Position numbers and translations under genes: made by a program. Shown here piece by piece: positions 1 to 6,902 of a DNA stretch of 8,500 nt (position 1 is the stretch's first letter; each line of letters opens with the position of its first letter). The stretch comes from Acidobacteriaceae bacterium (lineage in GTDB: Bacteria > Acidobacteriota > Terriglobia > Terriglobales > Acidobacteriaceae). A model generated the notes under the pieces. It was not told where the DNA came from and made no database searches. It saw only the letters and a list, made by a program, of their open reading frames with translations. Where the stretch lies: assembly GCA_003135315.1 (NCBI GenBank), contig PLBD01000522.1, positions 1-8,500 of the forward strand. The letters run 5' to 3'.

Positions 1-492
1 GCCAGGGAACTGGTCTTCGGAATTCCTTCTTACCGAATCATCAATGCGGCCTTCTGCCACCCGGCACCGAATGGCTCCCGGTTCAATTCCGCCGACCGGG
101 GCGCGTGGTATGCGGGCTTTGAATTAGAGACTTCGCAAGCGGAAGTTGCTTACCACAAACAGGTCTGGCTGCAAGAAACGGATTGGAACGAAGAAGAAAT
201 CGCGGATTATGTCGATTATCGCGCGGATTTCCGTGCCGAGTTTCATGACGTTCGAGGGACTCGGAAATATAGGGACTGCCTGTCTCCAACCAGCTATGTT
301 GCTTCCCAGGCGCTCGCGGCCCAACTTCTGGAAGCCGGCTCGGCAGGAATTGTCTATCCCAGCGTTCGCCGCGCTGGTGGAACCTGCATCGCGTGTTTCC
401 GGCCGGTGTTGGTGACCAACGTCCCCAAAGGCGAGACGTTTACGTTCATCTTCGCTGATTCTCGTACTCCGCCCACGATTCGGCGGGCTTAG
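1..492 (+). CDS. RES-domain toxin, C-terminal part (5' end outside window)
   Basis: Reading frame 1 is open from the first base to a TAG at 490-492 (163 visible residues), so the start lies upstream. The protein matches the RES domain, named for its conserved Arg, Glu and Ser. R27 lies in GSRFNSADRGAWYAG, E48 in TSQAEVAYH and S121 in YPSVRRAGGTC, followed by the ACFRP strand. Characterised family members such as MbcT of Mycobacterium tuberculosis are toxins that deplete cellular NAD+ and are held inactive by an Xre/DUF2384-type antitoxin usually encoded just upstream. That partner would lie outside this window. All three signature residues are present, so the visible part looks intact. The gene ends 12 nt from a convergent gene. 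Family assignment is confident; toxicity is inferred from the family. Confidence 0.88.
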   Translation, partial: ARELVFGIPSYRIINAAFCHPAPNGSRFNSADRGAWYAGFELETSQAEVAYHKQVWLQETDWNEEEIADYVDYRADFRAEFHDVRGTRKYRDCLSPTSYVASQALAAQLLEAGSAGIVYPSVRRAGGTCIACFRPVLVTNVPKGETFTFIFADSRTPPTIRRA

Positions 493-504
493 CGCCACCT
501 TTTA

Positions 505-1317
505 CTACCCTTTGATGGAGAACAGGGTTGGCTTGAAGTACTTGGCTTGGCCGACCCGTCGCATCCAGTCCATTTCCTCTGGAGTCATTGGGCCCTTATC
601 CAGCGCGTCAAGCGCGGCGGAAAGATCAGAGACTGATCTGGGTCCAGTCAGGCAGAGGTCAACCGCCGGGTTCGTCAAATTGAACCGATAACAATCACTC
701 GCCGAGGGGACCCTATTACCGGCGGGAACCTTGTCAGGTTTCATCAGATCACCCCAGCACGTAGCCGTGAACGCTACGATTCCGGGTCGGACCTCAGGTG
801 CCGGTAGTTTTGGGAAGATGTCTCGTTCGGCGCCCGGATGTACTGCGTTGTAGCGCACATGAAGGACATCGACATCGCTATTATGGTTGGCAATTGCCGC
901 TGCTTGTGGGCGATTGTGGGTCGAGACGGCGATGGCGCGTATCAGACCGCGTTCGCGAAGCCGCAACGCCTGGTCGAAGATTGCAGGACTGACGTTCTTA
1001 TTCCACATTCCCAGCAGGAGAATGTCAGCGTGATCCATGCCAAGCGACTTCAGGGCGCGCTCCAGACTCCACGGAACCAGTGCAGCGACACGCGAATAAG
1101 ACTGGATAACAAGGCGGAACTCATCGCGACGTGATCTAAGGCTGCGCAGTCCGGCGCCGAACTTCGCAGTACGCATCGAGCCCCAATACAGGTAGTTGAC
1201 GCCCCGCTCAAGCGCCATATGCACGCAACGCTCGTCCGCGCCATAACTGGATGCCAGACCAAGGCGGCCCACTTTCCAGCCGGTCTTACCCAGCGTTGCG
1301 GTCTTCCAGTCGGTCAT
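505..1317 (-). CDS. Aldo/keto reductase-like protein lacking the catalytic tetrad
   Basis: 270 residues with the outline of an aldo/keto reductase TIM barrel: an N-terminal TLGKTGWKVGRLGLA strand, the GVNYLYWGS strand after helix 1, SLERALKSLGMDHADILLLG, GLIRAIAVSTHN, and a late CLTGPRSVSDLSAAL segment resembling the cofactor-binding region. The canonical Asp-Tyr-Lys-His tetrad seems absent. The Asp position (GxNxxD) is Y44, the Tyr position about five residues on is not Tyr, the Lys position is near Q72, and the His after the DxxLLH strand is G103. Normal AKR chemistry (NADPH-dependent carbonyl reduction) is therefore doubtful. The protein may be a non-catalytic relative or use a different centre. 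It runs convergently to the RES gene and divergently from the next gene, 51 nt away. The ATG at 1317 begins the recognisable first strand; the upstream ribosome site is weak. Confidence 0.75.
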   Translation of the reverse strand: MTDWKTATLGKTGWKVGRLGLASSYGADERCVHMALERGVNYLYWGSMRTAKFGAGLRSLRSRRDEFRLVIQSYSRVAALVPWSLERALKSLGMDHADILLLGMWNKNVSPAIFDQALRLRERGLIRAIAVSTHNRPQAAAIANHNSDVDVLHVRYNAVHPGAERDIFPKLPAPEVRPGIVAFTATCWGDLMKPDKVPAGNRVPSASDCYRFNLTNPAVDLCLTGPRSVSDLSAALDALDKGPMTPEEMDWMRRVGQAKYFKPTLFSIKG

Positions 1318-1368
1318 CCCTTGTTCACCGAGACCCTAGAACTCAGAACCTGCACATCAGGAATTGCT

Positions 1369-2034
1369 ATGGAACAGTTATACCCGAGCCAGTCTCGGCC
1401 GGTTTGTAAGGCAGCCCTCCGCATCGCCCGTGATCGCGTCAAAGTCCAGAGCCGACGCAAGTACGTCTTCACCGACCAAATCGACCGCCTTATCCGGGAG
1501 AGTTATCACAATCGTCGAGACGAAAAGACACGTTTTAATGTCCGGACATTGGCCAAGAAGGTTGGTATGCCGCATTGGGCGCTGAAGAAGCGCGCCCGTG
1601 AATTAGGCCTGGCGCGAACCAAGGAGCTGCCATGGAGCGAGGCGGAGTTAGGCATTCTGGCCCGGTATGCGTGGATGAGCGACGAGCGAATCCGTCTGAA
1701 GCTGAAGGCTGCCGGATACCCGCGCACGGTAACCGGAATCCACCTCAAGCTGAAGCGGATGCGTTTCAAGCATGACGGAAGTTTCTACTCTGCTTACAGT
1801 CTTGCGCAAGCGCTGGGGATCGACCCCCATGCAGTAACTCGCTGGATCAAGAGCGGCCATTTGAAGGCCAAATTCCGAGGCACAGCACGAGGCCCACAGC
1901 AGAACGGCGACAGCTACCTGATCCAAGAGAAGGATGTCTGCCGTTTCATCCTCGAACACCCCACGGACATTGACCTGCGCAAAGTGGACCAAATCTGGTT
2001 TCTCGATTATGTGGAATCAGATTTGGATGCATAG
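1369..2034 (+). CDS. Helix-turn-helix DNA-binding protein, function unknown
   Basis: 221 residues, basic, with at least two apparent DNA-binding modules. Residues about 30-80 hold an HTH-like segment (FNVRTLAKKVGMPHWALKKRARELGLA). Residues about 85-125 look Myb/SANT-like (PWSEAELGILARYAWMSDE). Residues about 135-200 resemble a MerR/excisionase-type HTH (AYSLAQALGIDPHAVTRWIKSGHLKAKF, then LIQEKDVCRFILEHP). I chose the ATG at 1369 because AGGA at 1359-1362 lies 6 nt upstream and because the longer frame from 1219 would overlap the divergent reductase gene with unconvincing sequence. It stops 15 nt before the left inverted repeat, so it appears to sit just outside the mobile element. It could be a regulator of a neighbouring element or a remnant phage or plasmid gene. 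I do not recognise a named family. Confidence 0.72.
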   Translation: MEQLYPSQSRPVCKAALRIARDRVKVQSRRKYVFTDQIDRLIRESYHNRRDEKTRFNVRTLAKKVGMPHWALKKRARELGLARTKELPWSEAELGILARYAWMSDERIRLKLKAAGYPRTVTGIHLKLKRMRFKHDGSFYSAYSLAQALGIDPHAVTRWIKSGHLKAKFRGTARGPQQNGDSYLIQEKDVCRFILEHPTDIDLRKVDQIWFLDYVESDLDA

Positions 2035-2049
2035 TACGTTCAGACCCAG

Positions 2050-2072
2050 TTGTTTTTCTTTTGAAACCAGTT
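2050..2072 (+). repeat. Left inverted terminal repeat (IR-L)
   Basis: Reads TTGTTTTT, then C, T, T, then TTGAAACCAGTT. The minus strand at 8152-8130 gives the same 23 positions with only two differences (position 9 C/T, position 11 T/C). The heptamer CCAGTTG occurs at 2046-2052 and again at 2067-2073, 21 bp apart, which could be recombinase arm or core contacts. Confidence 0.7.
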
Positions 2073-2127
2073 GGGTGAAGCGGTCAGCGGCACCAGCGGG
2101 AAATGGCTGGCGACCTGCCGGGAAAGA

Positions 2128-2136
2128 TGCTAGAAT
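2128..2136 (+). promoter_or_regulatory. Extended -10 promoter of the antitoxin-toxin operon
   Basis: TGCTAGAAT fits an extended -10 element (TGn plus a TATAAT-like hexamer with one mismatch). The -35 region about 17 nt upstream (TGGCGA, 2108-2113) is poor, as is common with extended -10 promoters. Transcription would start near 2143, only about 14 nt before the antitoxin ATG. Confidence 0.5.
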
Positions 2137-2154
2137 GTGTACAGTGAGTACACA
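2136..2154 (+). promoter_or_regulatory. Palindromic operator of the Phd-type antitoxin
   Basis: Perfect 7-bp arms TGTGTAC and GTACACA flank AGTGA, with a full TGTACA at 2138-2143. TGTACA-centred palindromes are the known binding core of YefM/Phd family autorepressors. The site overlaps the predicted -10 and start of transcription and ends 2 nt before the ATG, a good position for repression by antitoxin or antitoxin-toxin complex. Confidence 0.65.
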
Positions 2155-2156
2155 AT

Positions 2157-2435
2157 ATGGAAAGCGTCAAGATTGGCATCCGTGAATTCCGCGAGAATCT
2201 TGCGGGCTACCTCGAATCTGACAAGCCTCTGGCGATTACGCGCCACGGCGAGACACTCGGCTTCTACATTCCCGCACAAAAACGTAGCCGGGAGGCGGAA
2301 CTCGATGCGATGCGCGCCGCCGCGAAGGACCTGGACGAAATGATCGCGTCCTGGGACGCTACGGAAGACGAGCTGATGGACGAGTATAAGCAGATCCACC
2401 GGTCTGCCCGCGAGAAGAAGCGGAATGCCAAGTAG
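2157..2435 (+). CDS. Phd/YefM-family antitoxin
   Basis: 92 residues. The N-terminal half has the Phd/YefM DNA-binding fold signature: VKIGIREFRENLAGYLE, then PLAITRHGETLGFYIPAQ. The second half (about 45-80) is acidic and helical (LDEMIASWDATEDELMDEY), as expected for the tail that wraps the toxin. It should neutralise the PIN toxin encoded in the overlapping downstream gene and repress its own promoter through the palindrome at 2136-2154. The ATG at 2157 is chosen because the family core begins right after it. It has only a weak GTGAG ribosome site inside the operator, so the mRNA leader would be very short. The gene opens the plus-strand end of the predicted element, consistent with a stability module. 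Confidence 0.88.
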   Translation: MESVKIGIREFRENLAGYLESDKPLAITRHGETLGFYIPAQKRSREAELDAMRAAAKDLDEMIASWDATEDELMDEYKQIHRSAREKKRNAK

Positions 2436-2847
2436 AGCACTGGTAGTGGACGCCAATATTCTCGTACGGGCTGTCCTAGGCAAGCGCGTGCGTGAATTAA
2501 TCGAGGCATATGCCGGAGACGCGTCGTTCTTTGTTCCGGAAGTTGCATACGCCGAGGCCGAAGAACACCTAGCGGCGCTCGTCATCAAGCGCGGCGGTGA
2601 TCCTGAAAAGGCGCTCGCACTCTTGCGCTCCTTGGGTCAGCTGATGGAACTGATAGGAAGCGAGGTGTACAGCGAGTTCGAAGCGGAAGCTCGAGAACGG
2701 TTGGGCCAACGGGATCCAGAGGATTGGCCCATGCTGGCCGCGGCACTCGCCCTTGGGTGCCCAATCTGGACGGAAGACACAGATTTTTTCGGATGTGGTG
2801 TAGCCACGTGGACATCCGACCGCGTCCGGATGTTTCTGCGGGAGTGA
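2425..2847 (+). CDS. PIN-domain ribonuclease toxin (VapC-like)
   Basis: 140 residues covering one complete PIN domain, the metal-dependent RNase fold of VapC toxins. Candidate acidic residues are D9 (LVVDANILV), E44 (VAYAEAEEHL), D97 or D100 (RDPEDWPMLAAALALG) and D118/D120 (IWTEDTDFF), so the active site looks intact. The ATG overlaps the end of the antitoxin gene by 11 nt, implying translational coupling and keeping toxin below antitoxin. GCGGA just ahead of the ATG is a weak ribosome site. Phd-type antitoxins paired with PIN toxins are a known combination. The target RNA cannot be read from sequence; VapC relatives cut tRNA or rRNA. The gene ends 29 nt from the convergent four-cysteine gene. 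Confidence 0.88.
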   Translation: MPSRALVVDANILVRAVLGKRVRELIEAYAGDASFFVPEVAYAEAEEHLAALVIKRGGDPEKALALLRSLGQLMELIGSEVYSEFEAEARERLGQRDPEDWPMLAAALALGCPIWTEDTDFFGCGVATWTSDRVRMFLRE

Positions 2848-2848
2848 C

Positions 2849-2871
2849 CTTCGGCGCCTTTCTTGCCGAAG
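2849..2871. terminator. Hairpin between convergent genes
   Basis: CTTCGGC and GCCGAAG form a 7-bp stem with a 9-nt loop. It starts 1 nt after the toxin stop and ends 5 nt before the stop of the opposing gene. Outer GACC and GGTC could extend it past a small bulge. It lacks a T run, so it may be a bidirectional terminator or an mRNA end protector, not a classic intrinsic terminator. Confidence 0.45.
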
Positions 2872-2876
2872 CGAGG

Positions 2877-3482
2877 TCAGAACTCTTCGCTCTTGTCCCG
2901 GATGTTTAATTGGAACTGCCAACCTTCGAAGCTCATCAACATTCGGCCAAAGTCCTTCCAGGTGATCTCTCGACCATCAATGACGAGGACCGGCACGTGG
3001 CCATCCTCGGAGTCGTCCCACTCGATCCGTCCCCGTACGACACGATCCGCGATCTGCAGGCCAAACTCACTGTTCGTGAGGTATTTGGCAGATAAGGCGC
3101 GGCGAATCCTCTCGATTAGTCGGCCGAGCAGCACGAGTAGATCATCTTCGGGATCGCCGATGATCTGGAACCGGTAGCCGGACGGCTCTCCGTCGCGGAG
3201 TTCGAAGGCATCGAGAGCGACCCCCGGGCCAAACAAATGGGTACGGAAGTGAAATTCGTGGACTTCTCCGTCACAATCAACGAGACCGACCGGAGCGAAC
3301 TTGGCGTGCTCAAACTTGTCCAGGCCACCTAATTTGGCTACGTCCTGGTTGAAACATTGGCTGCAAAGTTGTCTGTATCCCCGCTCGATGGAGCCGTAGC
3401 TGACGGTGTCGTAGCTCGCCGCGATCTGGCCACAACCGTCGCAGCGAACCTCGTGTTTTCCCATGAACTCGACTTGCTTCAT
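2877..3482 (-). CDS. Uncharacterised protein with an N-terminal four-cysteine zinc-ribbon-like motif
   Basis: 201 residues from the ATG at 3482; an alternative ATG at 3464 gives 195. C14 and C17 (CDGC) and C40 and C43 (CSQC) form a likely zinc ribbon. The body runs VGLVDCDGEVHEFHFRTHLFG, GYRFQIIGDPEDDLLVLLGRLIERIRRAL, and ends with an acidic DSEDGH segment and FGRMLMSFEGWQFQLNI. The conserved-looking core suggests a real, purifying-selected family, but I cannot assign a function. It follows the primase gene by 103 nt on the same strand and converges on the toxin gene. The open frame continues upstream to 3881, but that stretch overlaps the primase with low-complexity sequence, so I excluded it. 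It may be element cargo or an accessory replication factor. Confidence 0.72.
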   Translation of the reverse strand: MKQVEFMGKHEVRCDGCGQIAASYDTVSYGSIERGYRQLCSQCFNQDVAKLGGLDKFEHAKFAPVGLVDCDGEVHEFHFRTHLFGPGVALDAFELRDGEPSGYRFQIIGDPEDDLLVLLGRLIERIRRALSAKYLTNSEFGLQIADRVVRGRIEWDDSEDGHVPVLVIDGREITWKDFGRMLMSFEGWQFQLNIRDKSEEF

Positions 3483-3585
3483 TTTCCCGCAGCATAGCAG
3501 ACGCCAACCTGTTTGCACGGAAAAGGTGAAAGCTGAGAGCGTTGGCTCCCATCGTGAATCGCTTCTCCATTGCGCCACGCAGTTC

Positions 3586-4608
3586 TCAGAAGTATCCCGG
3601 AATGCAAAGACACCGAATCTGGTCGGCGCCAAGTTGGTCGGGCTGGGTACCTGAGGGAATCTCAACGAGACGAGTGGAGATCTTGGAACATAGCCGCGCG
3701 GCAATGGCGACGCCTGCGGTGCGTCCCGCCCTGTCGCCGTCGAGCAGCAGGATAACTTCCTGGAAGTGCTGCTGAAGAAGCCGCTCCTGGTGCTGGGAGA
3801 GCGCGCATCCCATGAGGGCGACAACGCAAGGCAGTCCCGCCTGGTGGACATTGAGACAATCGAAGAATCCTTCGACGACAACTACGGTCTTGCCGTGAAG
3901 CACGGCCCGGTGCAGATTGAAGAGGGCCAGCGATTTCCGGAACCGGGGCGGAAAACGATATCTCGGTTCGGTCTGGCCAAGAGATCTTCCTGCGTAAGCG
4001 ACAAGGCGGCCATCCTCACCGTGAATGGGTATCACGACGCGCCCCTGCATGTAGCCTTGTCCCGCAAAGAAACCAATCCCAAAGTGCTCTGCAGTTTCTG
4101 GACTGATTCTCCGCTCCGCAAGATAGTGATGGTGGATATCAACATTCTTGAGCCTGAAGGGAAGAGGCGGATTGGGTTCCGCGCCGATCGCTGAAGGCGA
4201 CTCGGGTGGCTCTGTTTGGATGGAAGACGGAGACGGCGTACGCTGCTGAGCGCCACCGCTTGTGTTTCGCTGGACCAGCTCGGCAGTTCCGCTGAACCAG
4301 TTCTGAAGCCGGAGGGCCGCATCACGAATAGAACAGCTTTCCATGAATGCGACGAAATCCAGGACGTTGCCGCCTACGCGACCGCCTCGTGCCGCGGCAC
4401 ACGAGCCGGAGTGGCAGGCCCACGCGTTCTTCTCGGTATTGACAATGAAGCTCTGCCGGCTGCTTTTAGACAAGTGGGTCGGCAAAGGACAGCGCCCACG
4501 GAGGTAGCAGCGATCAAGGCGGTGCAACATGACGCCATAATGTGCGAGGGTCATCTCCATGGAAATGCTGGCCTTCACTGCTCGAAAATCAACCCAGTCA
4601 TTTTTCAT
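3586..4608 (-). CDS. DnaG-like primase, CHC2 zinc finger plus Toprim domain
   Basis: 340 residues. Residues about 35-90 match a CHC2-type primase zinc finger, with C40, H45, C65 and C70 as likely ligands, followed by GGNVLDFVAFME. The spacing C-x4-H-x19-C-x4-C is wider than the C-x2-H-x17-C-x2-C of classical DnaG. A Pro/Ser/Thr-rich linker (about 115-150) leads to the catalytic part: GRVVIPIHGEDGRLVAYAGRSL, then a Toprim fold with E246 (VVVVEGFFD) and D290/D292 (ILLLDGDRAGRTAG). It should make short RNA primers for DNA synthesis. It lacks the C-terminal helicase-binding domain of cellular DnaG. The ATG overlaps the tnpB stop as ATGA, so it is translationally coupled to the recombinases, implying a role in element replication or processing. 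Confidence 0.85.
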   Translation of the reverse strand: MKNDWVDFRAVKASISMEMTLAHYGVMLHRLDRCYLRGRCPLPTHLSKSSRQSFIVNTEKNAWACHSGSCAAARGGRVGGNVLDFVAFMESCSIRDAALRLQNWFSGTAELVQRNTSGGAQQRTPSPSSIQTEPPESPSAIGAEPNPPLPFRLKNVDIHHHYLAERRISPETAEHFGIGFFAGQGYMQGRVVIPIHGEDGRLVAYAGRSLGQTEPRYRFPPRFRKSLALFNLHRAVLHGKTVVVVEGFFDCLNVHQAGLPCVVALMGCALSQHQERLLQQHFQEVILLLDGDRAGRTAGVAIAARLCSKISTRLVEIPSGTQPDQLGADQIRCLCIPGYF

Positions 4609-6902
4609 TGCACTTCATTGCCGCCAGAGACCTTGGTCGGATTGGCCTTGATTTGGACCAACTCCGCGGCTCTAAGTTGACGCGGTGTTGGTCCGGCCGG
4701 AGTCGGCACGTCTGCCAATGCACCAAGCAACCTCTCGAAGGCAGCCAAGCCGTCCTCTACGGCTGCAAGCTCTTCGTCGCGTAACGGAATCTCTTGGCGC
4801 ATGCGCAACAGGTTCTGCTTGCCTTCGAGGATCTGGGCTTGCGAGGTTCCCTTCGGCCGATAGTATGGGCACTTGGCACATGCCATTCGGTGGGGGCATC
4901 GGTCGAAGAAATCGTATGAGCAGTAGCCATGGCCCAGGTCATAGAACATCCAAGGCTGAGTGGCAGTCGCGCCTGTTGTGACACTCTGCCGATCAATCAG
5001 GACTTCAATGGAGCGAACATTGCGAGCAAAATATCCGGCCTCCCGGTATGACTGCGCCATTTTGCTTGGGCTGATATCGAGATAGTACTGAGTTGAGTTC
5101 GCCCACTTGTGTCCAAGCCATTTCTGCAATTCGAGGAGCGACATGGGTTCTTTGGCGTTAAAGAGCTGAGAGGCAATGGTGGATCGGGCGCGGTGGGTAG
5201 TAATTTTGCCACGGATGTCTGAGGTGGGAATGCCCGCTTTCCGGCAGAGCACCGGCACCAGGGTCTTGTTAACGTACTTCCTGGCGATCTGTCGGCACCG
5301 GAACATGAAAAGAAAGTGGACCAATTCCCCTGTCTTCTCGTCCAGCAGAGGCGGTTGTTCCGGCCGCTCAGCTTCCCAGGAGCGCACAGCGTCACCGACG
5401 ATCTCGTCCACGGGTTTCGTGAATGCGAAGGAGGTCTTGTTCACCGGCACGTGCAGATCGCAGACCCCACTGACCGGCGGCGGCGTTTGATTCCATTGCC
5501 GCCGGGTGCAGCCGAGCGGCAATCGGCGGATCTCGTCCATCCTCAGTCCGCTGAAGAGCCAGATGATCGTCACTGCCCGAACCATTGAATGAGGATAGAA
5601 ATGCCGCGTGTGACAACGTGGGACCGGAAGATCCGCCTCTGCGAGATTGAGACCCGCCCAAAGAAGCTTAGCCCACATATCGTCCGTAATCGGCCGAGGC
5701 TTGGGTCCGATTAGAGCCGCGACGCTTCGGGGAGTAGCAAAGCAACGGTGAGGATCGAAGCGTCGCGGGATCCACTCCCATTCCTGGAGGTCCCGAAAGA
5801 AAGTGCTCAGGGAGCAGAGGTGATGGGCCTTGCACCTTGCGGAAACGGGCTGTCCCCAGCGTTTCTGGTATTTCTTGTCAACCTGCGTCCAATCGCCCAC
5901 GGTTAATCGACAAACTGCAGCCACCCACTGTGCGGCCACTTCGCGGGTCCATTGCGCCGGTGTAACAAATTCAGGGTGCAGTTTTGTCGCCCAGCGTCCG
6001 GTCTTGAGAATATTCACATAATGGTGATGCCGGACCTTCGGGCTCAGGGTGGAGGTGGCGCGCCAGCGTTCGACCCATGCCACCCACTCCGGGTGAACGC
6101 CGTTGCGAGCGTCCCCCATTTTGCGGTTTCCTGCTTCTGTGGGATCGAGCGCGCGATCCGTAATCCCAAGACCCGCGAGAGCCTTGGACAGGGGCAGAAG
6201 GTGTTCGCTGCGATAGCCATGGCTCGCGGCTCGTTGTTGCTCCAGGAAAGCGACGGTCAGGTCCTCCAATCGCGGACTGCGATTTGCCAGGAAGACAGCG
6301 GCGATGGTCCGCTGCAGTTCATGGGCACGTTGAGGCCCGTAACCCCACGCCATCAGAGCATCGAGCACGCGCTGAATGGCATGGTCTATGGTCTGTTCAC
6401 CAAACACTTCTCTTGCAAGCGGTAGGTGTTGGATGCTTCCAAGCGCATGGAGGTCGTCGAAACATCCCAGCAAGTAGGCGACGGTCAGAGTGGAGTGCCG
6501 AACCAACTCCGCGAAGTTCTGGTACCGCCGTCGAAAGGCCGTTCTCGAAACACATAAGATTTCGCACCAGTCGTCGTGTTTCCACGCCCAGTAGGAGGTC
6601 TGACGTTCATGCATCTCAAACAGGAGGACAGCCAGTGTGCGCCGCCGGGACTCCAAACTGGCATCAGTCGCCGCCATGACGTCCATGATCGGCCGCTGCA
6701 GGCGACCGAGACCCTCAAGGGCATCTTCCAGCCAACGCAGGCGACGTCCGATTCTGGGCACCAACTTGGCCAGATGTTGTACTTCATGACGATGGAGAGC
6801 AGGCGAACGATCATAGACCGACATATCGATGAGCCAGGGTTTTTTCCTTGCCGCTAAACATGCGGGATCCGGAGCCAAGCTTTGGGCAAACGATGCCTTC
6901 AC
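4605..6902 (-). CDS. tnpB: Large tyrosine recombinase, Tn554 TnpB-like
   Basis: 765 residues. The catalytic domain occupies about 400-620: R454 (SGLRMDEIRRL), K489 (VNKTSF), H570 and R573 (HRARS), H598 (LGHKW) and a nucleophile at Y606 or Y607 (STQYYLDIS). A core-binding segment (WTREVAAQWVAAVCRLTVGDW onward) precedes it. Roughly 270 N-terminal residues are unassigned. After the catalytic domain a cysteine cluster (C661, C669, C675, C678; CPHRMACAKCPYY) looks metal-binding and precedes a probable coiled coil, as in TnpB-like proteins. I chose GTG at 6902: it overlaps the tnpA stop as GTGA and follows GGAGG by 10 nt. A TTG at 6935 would add 11 residues. It likely acts with TnpA as a heteromeric recombinase on the inverted ends. 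Confidence 0.85.
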   Translation of the reverse strand: MKASFAQSLAPDPACLAARKKPWLIDMSVYDRSPALHRHEVQHLAKLVPRIGRRLRWLEDALEGLGRLQRPIMDVMAATDASLESRRRTLAVLLFEMHERQTSYWAWKHDDWCEILCVSRTAFRRRYQNFAELVRHSTLTVAYLLGCFDDLHALGSIQHLPLAREVFGEQTIDHAIQRVLDALMAWGYGPQRAHELQRTIAAVFLANRSPRLEDLTVAFLEQQRAASHGYRSEHLLPLSKALAGLGITDRALDPTEAGNRKMGDARNGVHPEWVAWVERWRATSTLSPKVRHHHYVNILKTGRWATKLHPEFVTPAQWTREVAAQWVAAVCRLTVGDWTQVDKKYQKRWGQPVSARCKAHHLCSLSTFFRDLQEWEWIPRRFDPHRCFATPRSVAALIGPKPRPITDDMWAKLLWAGLNLAEADLPVPRCHTRHFYPHSMVRAVTIIWLFSGLRMDEIRRLPLGCTRRQWNQTPPPVSGVCDLHVPVNKTSFAFTKPVDEIVGDAVRSWEAERPEQPPLLDEKTGELVHFLFMFRCRQIARKYVNKTLVPVLCRKAGIPTSDIRGKITTHRARSTIASQLFNAKEPMSLLELQKWLGHKWANSTQYYLDISPSKMAQSYREAGYFARNVRSIEVLIDRQSVTTGATATQPWMFYDLGHGYCSYDFFDRCPHRMACAKCPYYRPKGTSQAQILEGKQNLLRMRQEIPLRDEELAAVEDGLAAFERLLGALADVPTPAGPTPRQLRAAELVQIKANPTKVSGGNEVQ

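Noticed and set aside
124..498. 124-codon minus-strand frame at the left edge
   Set aside because: It is the antisense shadow of the RES-domain gene, which has clear family motifs.
1219..1368. N-terminal extension of the HTH gene (50 residues)
   Set aside because: It overlaps the start of the divergent reductase gene, looks non-native in composition, and a good AGGA site supports the ATG at 1369.
2035..2062. T-rich stretch after the HTH gene as an intrinsic terminator
   Set aside because: There is no stable hairpin directly before the T run, and the same T-rich sequence recurs inverted at 8130-8152, so an element end explains it better.
3483..3881. N-terminal extension of the four-cysteine protein
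   Set aside because: It lies antiparallel in frame terms within the primase coding region, is Ser/Arg/Pro-rich low-complexity sequence, and the conserved part starts at 3482 or 3464.
5952..6425. 157-codon plus-strand frame inside tnpB
   Set aside because: It is a shadow of the opposite-strand recombinase gene, with no ribosome site or domain.
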